Below are positions 18,556-26,168 of a stretch of DNA of 37,323 bases, piece after piece. Each line of letters begins with the position of its first letter. The stretch's first letter is position 1. Below the pieces are notes generated by a model. That model was not told where the DNA came from, ran no database searches, and saw only the letters and a list, made by a program, of their open reading frames with translations. Position numbers and translations under genes: made by a program. Source of the stretch: a bacterium (GTDB lineage Bacteria > Verrucomicrobiota > Verrucomicrobiia > Limisphaerales > J093); the NCBI GenBank assembly GCA_021823625.1, contig JAKANS010000042.1, positions 1 through 37,323 of the forward strand, written 5' to 3'.

Positions 18556-18990
18556 ATGCCTGCCTACGCCGACACCAGCTTTCTGGTCCGCGCCTACACG
18601 CCGCACGCCGATTCCGAGAAGGCGCTCGCGTGGCTTCAGAACGCGCGCGCCCCACTGCCCTTTACGTCGCTGCATCGTCACGAGTTGCGCAATGCCATCC
18701 GCCTGCGCGTCTTCCGCGGCGAGATCACGGCCGAGCAGCGGAAACTGGCGTTCAAGGAGATCGAGTCCGACCTTGCGGACAAGATCCTCGCCCATACCCC
18801 CATCCCGTGGACCGATACTTTTCGCGCGTCCGAAGGACTGGCGGCAATCCACACCGAGAAACTGGGCGTGCGCAGCTTCGACCTCCTGCATGTCGGGCTG
18901 GCGCTCGCGCTGAAGGCAACCGAGTTCCTGACCTATGATGTGCACCAAGCCTTGCTAGCGAAGGCGGCGGGGCTGAAGGTGAAACCGTGA
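18556..18990 (+). CDS. PIN-domain (VapC-like) toxin RNase
   Basis: 144 residues. Acidic PIN residues are in place: Asp6 (YADTSFL), Glu43 (HELRNAI), Asp109 (RSFDLLHVG) and Asp128 (LTYDVHQ), as expected for a magnesium-dependent RNase neutralised by the neighbouring antitoxin. The combination of a Phd-type antitoxin with a PIN toxin is common in genomes of this kind. Nothing suggests inactivation. The stop codon overlaps a GTG (18987) that opens a frame into the degraded hsdS remnant; this is not considered a gene. Confidence 0.9.
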   Translation: MPAYADTSFLVRAYTPHADSEKALAWLQNARAPLPFTSLHRHELRNAIRLRVFRGEITAEQRKLAFKEIESDLADKILAHTPIPWTDTFRASEGLAAIHTEKLGVRSFDLLHVGLALALKATEFLTYDVHQALLAKAAGLKVKP

Positions 18991-19042
18991 AAGTGCGCAT
19001 CAAACTCACGGTTAACGGCCTCGAAGACGAAAGCCGGTGCGC

Positions 19043-19209
19043 GCCTTGGTTGACCATTTCTCGGAGATCGTCTCACCGAGCTTTCCCTTATCGACAAGCC
19101 AGCTCTGCAAATCCAAAACCTCCGTCGGACGCGCGACCTTCGCCTGCCGTGTCTGCTGTTGCGGCAGGTGGGTCTGTCGGGCATGGATAAGCAAGCCGTG
19201 ATCGGATAG
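19043..19209 (+). pseudogene. C-terminal remnant of type I restriction specificity subunit (hsdS)
   Basis: Reading from 19043 gives ALVDHFSEIVSPSF; after one missing base near 19086 it continues LIDKPALQIQNLRRTRDL, then RLPCLLLRQVGLSGMDK, and stops at 19207-19209. This is the well-known end of HsdS proteins (consensus-like I-NLRRTRDLLLPRLLSGQ). Only about 55 residues of a ~400-residue protein remain, and it carries a frameshift. It lies directly upstream of the DUF262 gene, and an hsdR-like N-terminal remnant lies directly downstream, so a type I restriction operon once surrounded that gene. Recognition is by motif. Confidence 0.7.
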
Positions 19210-19214
19210 AATCC

Positions 19215-19224
19215 AATCTAGATT
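19215..19224. promoter_or_regulatory. Perfect 10-base palindrome touching the DUF262 start codon
   Basis: AATCTAGATT is a perfect palindrome ending immediately before the ATG at 19225. It could be an operator or could reduce ribosome access. No clear Shine-Dalgarno sequence precedes this start. Chance is possible. Confidence 0.2.
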
Positions 19225-20922
19225 ATGCCACGCGCAAACTTGCTCAACACCACCGATGTGACGCTGAAAGGTTTTCTGGGCAACGGCCTGCGATACGTCG
19301 TGCCGCCTTATCAGCGCGATTATTCCTGGCGCGAAGACCACTGGGAAGACCTCTGGCTGGACTTGGAAGAAGTGTCCCAGCGCGAGGATTCGCAGCACTA
19401 CATGGGTGCGATCGTGTTGCAGCAGCGCGACCGCGAAGAGTTCCAAGTGATTGACGGCCAGCAAAGGCTTTGCACGCTCAGCTTGATTGCCCTGGCAGCG
19501 GTCGCCCTTCTCGGAGAGCGCGCCTTGGCCGATATCCAGAAGGCTGACAACCAAGAGCGTGCCCGGCTGCTGCGAGACGCGTTCCTCGGAACGAAAGACC
19601 CCGGCTCGTTGCACTACCGAAGCAAGCTGAGCCTAAACCGGAACGATGACACGTTTTACCAAGGCACTCTGCTGCAGTTGCATGCGCCGCTGGCACCGGC
19701 GCGCCTGGGCGATTCCAATCGCTTGTTGTGGGGAGCCTTCCGCTACTTCAAGGCGCGGCTGGCGGAGCGTTTTCCTGAGCCCGAGGCTGGCCCTGCACTC
19801 GCGCGGTTCGTCAACGAGGTCGTGGCGTTGAGGTTGTTATTCATCCGTGTGCTGGTGGATGATGACCTTAGCGCTTACACCGTTTTCGAGACCCTCAATG
19901 CTCGTGGCCTCGATCTGACGGCTAGCGACTTGTTGAAGAACTACCTGATGGCCTTGGTCGCCCGGCGGAGCGAGGGGGATTTGCGACATGTCCTCGACCA
20001 GTGGACTCGAATTACCGATGCTGTCGGCATTCGCATCCTGCCTGAGTTTCTGCGCCACTATCTCAACTCCCGGCAGCCGTTCATCCGGCAAGAGCGGTTG
20101 TTCAAGACGCTGAAAGCGAGGGTGAGCACAGCCGAGCTGGTCTTCGAGTTGCTGCGTGAGCTGGAGACGGCGGCGGTTTGGTATCAGGCGATGCTCGATC
20201 CCGACGACGTGCAGTGGCACGCGATTCCCGGAGCCCGGGAAGAGGTGCGAGTGCTGAATCTGCTTGGAGTGAAGCAGTTCAAGTCGCTGGTGCTCGCCGC
20301 AGCCCGGCGGTTGCCTCCGGAGGCGCTTAGCGATGTGCTGCGCTTCTGCGCCATAATTTCCTTCCGTTACACCATCATCGCGGACCGAAACCCCAGCGAG
20401 TTGGAACGGGCCTACAACGATGTCGCAGTGGGCATCGAGCAGCGGCGGCTTCAGACGGTCGGACAGATTCGTGAAGCCTTGCGGATCGTAGCCGTGGCTG
20501 ATGAGGATTTCCGAGACGCCTTTAGCCGTCGTTCGATTCCCGCCGGCGGGCGCAACAAGAAAGTCGTCCGCTACGTCCTTTGTGCGCTGGAACGGCAACT
20601 CGGGAATCAAGACGTGCGGGATGAGACGACACCTGCCACGATCGAGCACGTTCTTCCCGAGAACCTGACACCGGAATGGCGCAACGAATTTGACGACGAA
20701 CAGCACGCGCGGTTTATCTCCCGGCTCGGGAATTACACTCTGCTCGACGTGTCGCGGAATACAGACTTGGGGAATCGGCCATATCCGGAAAAGCGATCTG
20801 CCTACGCTGTCTCTGGCTACGAAATTAGTCGTCGCATTGCTTTTCCTGATTGGACTCCTGGGACGGTTGAGGCTCGGCAGCGTGAAATGGCGGGTTGGGC
20901 AGCATCGGTATGGCAGTTTTGA
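19225..20922 (+). CDS. DUF262 / DUF1524 (GmrSD-like) nuclease
   Basis: 565 residues, intact. The N-terminal DUF262 domain has VVPPYQRDYSW (25-35) and the ParB/Srx-like nucleotide-binding motif VIDGQQRL (75-82), then the conserved VFETLNARGLDLTASDLLKN. The C-terminal DUF1524 HNH-type nuclease domain has TIEHVLPENL (His475) followed by SRLGNYTLLDVSRNTDLGN and an FxxK-like PYPEKR segment. GmrSD-type proteins use nucleotide hydrolysis and cut modified DNA (type IV restriction); other members act in phage defence. The gene sits between remnants of hsdS and hsdR, so it probably travelled as an extra gene inside a type I restriction operon that has since decayed around it. Confidence 0.9.
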   Translation: MPRANLLNTTDVTLKGFLGNGLRYVVPPYQRDYSWREDHWEDLWLDLEEVSQREDSQHYMGAIVLQQRDREEFQVIDGQQRLCTLSLIALAAVALLGERALADIQKADNQERARLLRDAFLGTKDPGSLHYRSKLSLNRNDDTFYQGTLLQLHAPLAPARLGDSNRLLWGAFRYFKARLAERFPEPEAGPALARFVNEVVALRLLFIRVLVDDDLSAYTVFETLNARGLDLTASDLLKNYLMALVARRSEGDLRHVLDQWTRITDAVGIRILPEFLRHYLNSRQPFIRQERLFKTLKARVSTAELVFELLRELETAAVWYQAMLDPDDVQWHAIPGAREEVRVLNLLGVKQFKSLVLAAARRLPPEALSDVLRFCAIISFRYTIIADRNPSELERAYNDVAVGIEQRRLQTVGQIREALRIVAVADEDFRDAFSRRSIPAGGRNKKVVRYVLCALERQLGNQDVRDETTPATIEHVLPENLTPEWRNEFDDEQHARFISRLGNYTLLDVSRNTDLGNRPYPEKRSAYAVSGYEISRRIAFPDWTPGTVEARQREMAGWAASVWQF

Positions 20923-20938
20923 GCCTGCCGTGAGTGCC

Positions 20939-21141
20939 ATACCTACTCGAAAAACCGGCTTGTCGAGCAGCTTGCCATCGGGTGGATTGCCGAACTTGGT
21001 CGGTCCTCAGTGTCGGCATCGGAGGAAACCTGCGGCGTGACGGGTAGGCTGTTGCGCAAGACAAACGATGGCGTGGAATTGGTGTCCCGGCTGCGGGGCG
21101 TTTTAGCGGTTGAATCCCGCGCTGCCGGCCCTGAACTTTAA
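20939..21141 (+). pseudogene. N-terminal remnant of type I restriction endonuclease subunit (hsdR)
   Basis: From about 20941 one frame reads TYSKNRLVEQLAIGWIAELG, then SASEETCGVTGRLLRKTN and VELVSRLRGVLAVES, to a TAA at 21139-21141. This matches the N-terminus of HsdR-type proteins (ENxLVEQxAIxWLxELGW...LxRLNPALP). The bases at the expected start read ccATacctac, as if the G of an ATG had been lost. In a neighbouring frame LNPALPA continues the homology near 21113-21130, indicating a further frameshift. It begins about 17 bases after the DUF262 stop, the spacing of an operon partner. Only the first ~65 residues remain. Confidence 0.65.
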
Positions 21142-21190
21142 GAGTTCAGCCTCGCCTTCGCCTTTATTTGCCGACTCCGCCACGAAGGCG
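21132..21190 (+). other. Two small hairpins after the hsdR remnant
   Basis: tgaact-ttaag-agttca (21132-21148, 6-bp stem) and cgccttcg ... cgaaggcg (21153-21160 with 21183-21190, 8-bp stem, 22-base loop). Neither has a T-run, so a terminator call would be weak. They lie between the hsdR remnant and the binding-protein gene. Confidence 0.3.
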
Positions 21191-21269
21191 AATCCGGAAC
21201 AGCGTCAGCGGCACAACCGGCTCGACCGCCCGGCTGGGTGTCGCTTAACGTCCGCCGAAACATTGCCCG

Positions 21270-22297
21270 ATGAAAACGTTGAACCGCCTGTTCCCTTCCG
21301 CGCCTGGCGCGCCCGTCCATCCCGCGTGGGTTTCTCTGTGTTTGTGGTTCGGCCTGCTCGCCATCGCCACCGTCGAGGCCGCGGACCGACCGGTCATCGG
21401 CGTCGTGCCCAAAGGCGCCACGCACGCCTTCTGGAAAGCCATCCACGCCGGCGCGCTCAAGGCCGCCGCCGAGCTCAACGTCGAGATTCTCTGGAAAAGC
21501 GGGATCAAGGAGAACGATCGCGAGTCGCAAATCAAGGTGGTCGAGGACATGGTCACGCGCGGCGTGGACGGCATCGTGCTGGCGCCGCTGGACGATGCGG
21601 CGTTGCGCCCGCCGGTTCTCGAGGCGGTGCGGGCGAAGATTCCGGTCGTCATCATCGACTCGGACCTGAAGACCGATAAGTACATGAGCTTTGTGGCCAC
21701 GGACAACTACCAGGGCGGGGTCAAGGCGGCGCAGCACCTGGCCAAACTGCTCGGCGGCAAAGGCCGTGTGGTCATGCTGCGTTGCATGGAGGGTTCGGCC
21801 AGCACCACCGCCCGCGAGCAAGGCTGGCTGGACACGATCAAGCCGTTTCCGGGCATCGAAGTGGTCAGCTCGAATCGGTACGGCGGTTCGGTCGCGGAGA
21901 CGGCCTACCGGGCGAGCGAGAACCTGCTCGCGCCTTACCGCAAGCCGGACGGCGGCCTCGCCCTGGACGGCATCTTCACCGTCAACGAGTCCACCACCTT
22001 CGGCATGTTGCGCGCGTTGCAGGACGCGGGTTGGGCGGCAAGGTTACCTTCGTCGGCTTCGACAGCTCCGACTTCCTCGTGAAGGCGCTCGAAAACCACG
22101 AACTCAGCGGCCTGGTGCTCCAGAATCCGTTCCAGATGGGGTACCTGGGCGTGAAGACCCTCATGGCGCATCGTCGGGGCGAGAAGGTGGCCAGGCGCAT
22201 CGACACCGGCTCCGCCGTGGCCACGCCCGAGAACATGAACGAGCCGGCCACCGAGGCGCTGCTCGAGCCGGACGTGAAAACGTGGTTGAAGGAGTGA
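21270..22297 (+). pseudogene. Sugar-type ABC transporter substrate-binding protein, frameshifted
   Basis: The gene starts at ATG 21270 with a signal peptide (WVSLCLWFGLLAIATVEAA) and a type I periplasmic-binding (RbsB-like) fold: RPVIGVVPKGATHAFWKAI, IKVVEDMVTRGVDGIVLAPL, PVVIIDSDL, FVATDNYQGG, GIFTVNESTTFGML. At about 22027-22031 one base appears to be missing. Restoring one G gives DAGLGGKVTFVGFDSSDFLV and the rest of the family's C-terminal lobe to a stop at 22295-22297. The uncorrected frame ends at 22082 and would lose the second half of the ligand cleft. A sequencing error is possible, but a truncated ATPase remnant of the same transporter type lies downstream, which argues for real decay. 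The ligand is probably a sugar. Confidence 0.82.
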
Positions 22298-22347
22298 ACC
22301 TGCCGCGCAGAATTGCTGCCTCCGGCATAACGTGATACTTGTGCGAT

Positions 22348-22578
22348 ATGAACACGCCACTCGTGACGGTTGATCCGCAGATCATGAGCGGCGAACCGGT
22401 GTTCGCCGGCACCCGCGTCCCGGTCCGCAACCTGGTCGAGTATTTGCGCGCCAACCACTCGCTCGAAGATTTCCTGGAAGGGTTTCCAGGAGTAACTCGC
22501 GCGCAGGCTACTGCGTACTTGGAGGAGTCGAGCGCCGCTTATCTCGGGCGGTTGCAGCCTGTCGCTGCCGCCGCATGA
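22348..22578 (+). CDS. DUF433 antitoxin
   Basis: 76 residues. The DUF433 pattern is clear: VDPQIMSGEPVFAGTRVPVR, then LVEYLRANHSLEDFLEGFP and VTRAQATAYLE, a winged-helix-like DNA-binding fold. It pairs with the DUF5615 gene, which starts inside its stop codon (ATGA at 22575-22578). Such pairs are predicted toxin-antitoxin modules in which this partner is the antitoxin. The start MNTPLVT was chosen over an in-frame codon three positions upstream because the domain begins right after it. Confidence 0.9.
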   Translation: MNTPLVTVDPQIMSGEPVFAGTRVPVRNLVEYLRANHSLEDFLEGFPGVTRAQATAYLEESSAAYLGRLQPVAAAA

Positions 22579-22886
22579 GGGTCTTGCTGGACCATTGCCT
22601 GGACTGGCGGCTGGGCCGTCATCTTTCCGGACATTCGGTCCGGCACGTTGGCAAAATCGGCTGGGGGGCGCTCAAAAACGGTGAACTGCGCGCGCGCGCG
22701 GCGCGCGAGTTCGACGTGTTCGTCACCTCGGACAAGAACCTGCCGCACCAGCAGAACCTGATCCAGTACGAGCCTGCCGTCGTCGTGTTGGACGTGCGGA
22801 CGAATACCCTTGAGGATTGCCTCCTCAAAATCCCCGCCTTGCTGGCCGCTTTGCCCCGAGTAAAAGGAGAAGCGCTCTGGATCTGA
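22575..22886 (+). CDS. DUF5615 PIN-like toxin
   Basis: 103 residues beginning MRVLLDHCLDWRLGRHLSGH, with the acidic Asp6, then FDVFVTSDKNLPHQQN (Asp53) and AVVVLDVRTN, the conserved signature of the DUF5615/Mut7-C PIN-like family. It is the predicted RNase toxin of the DUF433 antitoxin it overlaps. The last codons (VKGEALWI) overlap the remnant of an ABC transporter ATPase, so the module lies tightly between the two damaged transporter genes. Confidence 0.9.
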   Translation: MRVLLDHCLDWRLGRHLSGHSVRHVGKIGWGALKNGELRARAAREFDVFVTSDKNLPHQQNLIQYEPAVVVLDVRTNTLEDCLLKIPALLAALPRVKGEALWI

Positions 22887-22957
22887 AGTTTCCACGACTC
22901 GCCATGCGCGGCATCGTGAAGCGCTTCGGCGCCATCAACAAGACGGGCGAGAATTAA
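22877..22957 (+). pseudogene. Short N-terminal remnant of a sugar ABC transporter ATPase
   Basis: A frame overlapping the toxin gene's end reads LDLKFPRLAMRGIVKRFGAI, then NKTGEN and TAA at 22955-22957. LAMRGIVKRFGA closely resembles the opening of RbsA/XylG-type ATPases (L-M-GI-KRFGG...AL-GV). Everything after the first ~20 codons, including Walker A, is missing. Taken with the frameshifted binding-protein gene upstream, this indicates a dead sugar transporter locus. Because it is so short, the assignment is tentative. Confidence 0.45.
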
Positions 22958-23009
22958 CCCGCTCCCGCCTGCCGCGCCCACAGGCGGCGGAGAGGGAAGC
23001 ACGCAAGGG

Positions 23010-23038
23010 GCTTTGGTCTGGTGCCAAAGCTCCTTTTC
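23010..23038 (+). terminator. Candidate rho-independent terminator
   Basis: gctttgg-tctggtg-ccaaagc (7-bp perfect stem, 7-base loop, 23010-23030) is followed by tcctttt. It lies about 50 bases after the last remnant codon of the transporter/toxin region and points in the right direction. Confidence 0.4.
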
Positions 23039-23495
23039 GTCTGCCGCCCCAAGTTTACACCGCCGACCTCGACCACCACGCGGCGTGTCAATGCATTTGC
23101 GCCGGACGCCGCGATAAGGATCGCGCAAGCAACCACCACACTCCGGGCGCACGAGGCACTCTCCCACGTGACAAAGGCCGGAACCAGGAGCGTGCCGGGG
23201 TGCCGGCACCAGGAAAGACTTGCCTTCAACTGGCATCGTATGACACCGCCGACAAAAGTTCGCCGCTGGCTTGGAGTCGCCTCTGACGTAGTTATGAAGA
23301 ATCAACACTCCGTGGCGGGCGCAGCAGCCGCGTCGGCTTTGCCGATTGGTGCGGCGAAACGGCAAAGCCTGAGTTGGAAAGCGGCGACCTTTCGAAATCG
23401 TGGCATCGGCGGACCGGTTCTTTTAGTCTGCCGATGGTTGCTCTAGGATCCGCCGCTCAGAGGGAATGGTCCTCCGGACTTTGGCGGATCTGCCA

Positions 23496-23526
23496 GGGTA
23501 GCCCCCCGCAGGGCCTCCGGCTACCC
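23496..23526. repeat. Perfect 8-bp stem hairpin
   Basis: gggtagcc (23496-23503) and ggctaccc (23519-23526) enclose a GC-rich 15-base loop. No T-run follows on either strand. It looks like part of an intergenic repeat unit rather than a terminator. Confidence 0.5.
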
Positions 23527-23733
23527 TCATCGCGGTAAGCGCGCGAGCGTTGGCGAGTCTTGCGAAGTCGAGGCCGTTAGCCACCGTGAAGGAATGGCCT
23601 GGCACCGCGGGATAGGTTCCAGCCAGGCGGGGGCGTGCTGGATTTTCCTGGCGCTCAGCACGGAAACCGTGCGGCCCGGCGACGGTGACAGTTCCAAGCG
23701 TTTCAGTTCGGTCCGGACAGGTGAAGCGTCATC

Positions 23734-24252
23734 TCAATAATCGTACAACCCGCTGTCGCGGCTGTAGCCGCCGCCCCCGCCACCAAAGCCGTCGTCATCG
23801 CCGCCCTGGCCTTCCGGGCCACCCAGGAAATCCCCCAGTACGTCGCCCATGTCTGCCTCGATCTTTTCGGGATCCTCGCCTTTTTCGAGACGCTTGATGG
23901 CGACATCCAATTCTTTGGGGGCCACACCCGGCGGCATGATGTCTTTCATTTTCTTCATCATGTGCGCCATGTGCCGCGGGTTGTTCTCGTCCAGGTAATC
24001 CATGTCGCGCTCCAGTTCGCCCATGACGCGTTCCATGCGTGCCTCGTCGATGTCGGGCATGGGTTCCTCCCCCTCCGGGCCGGGCGCCGTGGGTTCGGCC
24101 AGCCCTTTGGGCATGGCGAAGCGGCTCATCTGCTTGCGCATCTGCTTGCGGCCGCACTTGGGACAGGTCGGGGAGTGGTCGGGGTTCACTCGCTTCGAAA
24201 GGAAGTTGAAAATGACCCGGCACTTCGGGCAGGCGAATTCGTAGATGGGCAT
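23734..24252 (-). CDS. FmdB-like zinc-ribbon protein with extended acidic/Gly-rich tail
   Basis: 172 residues from ATG 24252 (MPIYEFACPKCRVIF...). Two CxxC knuckles (Cys8/Cys11 and Cys30/Cys33) form the FmdB/CxxC zinc ribbon. A Met/Lys-rich helical region (MAHMMKKMKDIMPPG) follows, then KELDVAIKRLEKGEDPEKIEADMG, ending in a run of Gly and Asp. Usual FmdB proteins have about 70-110 residues; the extra length is characteristic of longer relatives with an acidic middle. Function is not established; a regulatory role has been proposed for FmdB. The neighbours are unrelated, so it appears monocistronic. Confidence 0.85.
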   Translation of the reverse strand: MPIYEFACPKCRVIFNFLSKRVNPDHSPTCPKCGRKQMRKQMSRFAMPKGLAEPTAPGPEGEEPMPDIDEARMERVMGELERDMDYLDENNPRHMAHMMKKMKDIMPPGVAPKELDVAIKRLEKGEDPEKIEADMGDVLGDFLGGPEGQGGDDDGFGGGGGGYSRDSGLYDY

Positions 24253-25043
24253 AGGCAATCGTGACAAAACTGACGCTCGGCGGGAGTTTGCGAGCCGCCC
24301 GCTGGGGCGTCAAGTGAGTCGGCGGGGCGTTGCCGACGCGCGAACGGAACGGATGAAGACCGGGCGTCGCTTCGCGCCGCGAAAGGCGCGTGCGCGCTGC
24401 GGGCCAGACGCGGGTGGGGCGGCTCGCAGAGCGAGCCGCCCCATCATGGGGATGCTACTGTCGTCGCAGCTCGGTGTCTTCCCCCACCGGCGACGCGACG
24501 CCGGTCGCGGACCCCAAGCGTGTCGTCCTACGTGCGCCTTCGAAGAATGGTCGCCGGCCTGTGCCGGCGGCTTCGCTCCCGCGCAGCGACCTGAAAACCG
24601 ATCTGGTCTGAACAGTGATTTCGAGGCGGGGCTCCGGGGGGACGACCGTTCGGACCCCCCCGGCAGGGACGATCGGGGGCGACCACACGACCTGCCCGAG
24701 AGGAACCGACTGTCCGTTGTGGGTAGCCGGACGGACCGACTGCTTGCCGGCACAGCGCCTCTTATCGCCAGTGAAACCAAGGCGGGGAGGGTTCCGGCCG
24801 GCCGCGCGGTGGCGCCGGTGTGCGGCGTTTGCGATGCAAATCATCACCGGGACGGACGGTGTCTTGTCAAGCATCCGGCACAGGCATCCCGATTAACGGC
24901 TGCCCAAGCCTGGTCGGCAATCGGTGAAACCTTTAGACCCGGGAGCCGGGTTGTTTACGTACCGTCGCTTGCCCAGAGCTGCCCTTGAAGAATAAGCCAG
25001 AGACAGGTTGCGGGCAGGTTCGGTAAGTGCCAGCCTATCGCTC
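24253..25043. other. Intergenic region between divergent genes
   Basis: 791 bases between the FmdB-like gene (minus) and the LuxR-type regulator (plus). Open frames cross it on both strands, but their composition is Arg/Gly/Pro-rich and none resembles a known family. The only clear structure is the GC-rich hairpin at 24416-24442. It must contain both promoters; none could be identified with confidence. Confidence 0.5.
24416..24442. repeat. Strong 11-bp palindromic hairpin
   Basis: ggggcggctcg-cagag-cgagccgcccc is an 11-bp perfect stem with a 5-base loop. It sits between divergent genes, about 165 bases upstream of the FmdB-like start, where no terminator is needed, and has no T-run. A repeat-derived or regulatory hairpin is more likely. 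Confidence 0.6.
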
Positions 25044-26156
25044 ATGTTAATTTGCGTCTTCATTCTTGAGGAACAATCGGTCACCCGCGCGGGCGTTCGC
25101 CACCACCTCGAAAACGCCCGCGGCGTGAAGGTGGTGGGCGAAGCGGCCGACCCAGCGGCCGGGTTGAAAGCCCTGATGGCCGCCAAGCCGGACGTGGTCA
25201 TTGTCGGCGCCACCTTCCAGGGCAAGCGGGGCGACCAGATCTTAAACCGTGTCCTCTCGCTGGTGCCCAAGTCGGGGATCCTGGTCCTGGACGAACAAGC
25301 GGATGCGCTGGCGGCGGAACAGGCGTTTAAGGCCGGCGCTTTGGGCTACCTCTCCAACGGCGCGGATGCCGAGACCCTGTTGCATGCCGTCCGGCAGGTC
25401 GCCCAGCATCGGGTGGCCATCAGTCCGCGGATGAGCGAGGAACTGTTGCGCCGCCTGTCGCGCAGCACCCGGGTCACGCCCAAGGACCCGGCGGAACGTC
25501 TCTCCGCCCGCGAACTGGAGGTGTTTCTGTTTACCGGGAAGGGGCTGGAAGCCAAACAAATCGCCAGCGAACTCGAGATCAGCCCGCGCACCGTGGATGT
25601 TCACCGGGCGAACATCCGGGCAAAGCTCGGGATCTCCGGGGCACACGAACTCATGCGCTATGCCATGCAATGGCAACAGCACCGGCGTTACGGCGAGCGG
25701 TTGCGCGGTTTCTGCGGCGACCGCCGTCCGCTGTTGCTGGTCGAGGACGATGAAGTGGACATCCTCAGCGTGGAACGCGGATTGCAGGAGCTGGGGGCGG
25801 AGACGACGTTGGTGGTGACCCGCACGGCGGAGGAGGCGTTGCAGTATCTGCGCACGCCCACGAACGCGCGGCCCGGATTGGCGCTTCTGGACTTGAAGCT
25901 GCCGGGCATAAGCGGTCAGGAGTTGCTCGAAGAACTCCGCCAGGATCCCGATCTCGCCAGTCTGCCCGTGGTGGTCTTGACCGCCTCGCAGTTGGAGGAC
26001 GACAAGCGGGGCACCTACTCCAAAGGGATTGCCGGCTACTTGGTAAAGCCGACCAGTTCGGCGGAATTCGTCGAAATGCTGGGGACGCTCGCCCAATACT
26101 GGAGCCTCAACGAGCCGCCGCCGGCAGAGGCCGCCGGCACTCAGGCCCACGCCTGA
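25044..26156 (+). CDS. LuxR/NarL-type regulator with two receiver domains, the first degenerate
   Basis: 370 residues from ATG 25044. Residues 1-115 have the receiver fold of NarL-type regulators but not its chemistry: ILEEQSV replaces the acidic pair motif, Gly55 (DVVIVGATFQG) stands at the phospho-acceptor Asp position, and Asn105 (GYLSNG) at the Lys position. Residues about 150-208 are a LuxR-type helix-turn-helix (LSARELEVFLFTGKGLEAKQ, then SPRTVDVHRANIRAKLGI). Residues 228-350 form a second, complete receiver: Glu234-Asp235-Asp236, Asp283 (LALLDLKLPG), Thr313 and Lys335 (YLVKP). Order: pseudo-receiver, DNA-binding, receiver. It converges with the PhcB-like signalling operon (stops 12 bases apart) and may be its transcriptional output. 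Confidence 0.9.
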   Translation: MLICVFILEEQSVTRAGVRHHLENARGVKVVGEAADPAAGLKALMAAKPDVVIVGATFQGKRGDQILNRVLSLVPKSGILVLDEQADALAAEQAFKAGALGYLSNGADAETLLHAVRQVAQHRVAISPRMSEELLRRLSRSTRVTPKDPAERLSARELEVFLFTGKGLEAKQIASELEISPRTVDVHRANIRAKLGISGAHELMRYAMQWQQHRRYGERLRGFCGDRRPLLLVEDDEVDILSVERGLQELGAETTLVVTRTAEEALQYLRTPTNARPGLALLDLKLPGISGQELLEELRQDPDLASLPVVVLTASQLEDDKRGTYSKGIAGYLVKPTSSAEFVEMLGTLAQYWSLNEPPPAEAAGTQAHA

Positions 26157-26168
26157 TGCGGCCGGTCT

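Larger units (their letters stand above)
22958..23733. other. Gene-free region of about 780 bases
   Basis: Between the ATPase remnant and the convergent FmdB-like gene. Both strands have open frames of 60-140 codons, but none has a domain, good start or natural composition; one minus-strand frame (22954-23229) has a hydrophobic stretch and cannot be excluded. Visible structure: ccgcctg...caggcgg (22967-22989), the terminator-like hairpin at 23010, gtgccg...cggcac (about 23190-23207), the perfect hairpin at 23496, and gcacgg-aaa-ccgtgc near 23657. This density of hairpins suggests accumulated repeat elements. Confidence 0.5.

Noticed and set aside
18987..19190. A 67-codon frame whose GTG overlaps the PIN toxin stop
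   Set aside because: After about 15 codons it runs out of frame through the hsdS remnant and turns Ser/Pro/Ala-rich.
20525..20560. A gttcgattcc motif resembling a tRNA T-arm
   Set aside because: It lies inside the DUF262 coding region and no acceptor or anticodon stem surrounds it.
22954..23229. A 91-codon minus-strand frame with a hydrophobic stretch resembling a signal peptide
   Set aside because: It covers the terminator-like hairpin and continues into the transporter remnant; no family resemblance.
23021..23446. A 141-codon plus-strand frame
   Set aside because: No recognisable domain or start signal; its composition and the hairpins around it fit non-coding repeat DNA.
24245..24988. 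A 247-codon plus-strand frame between divergent genes
   Set aside because: It overlaps the FmdB-like start, crosses a strong hairpin and has Arg/Gly-rich composition without a domain.
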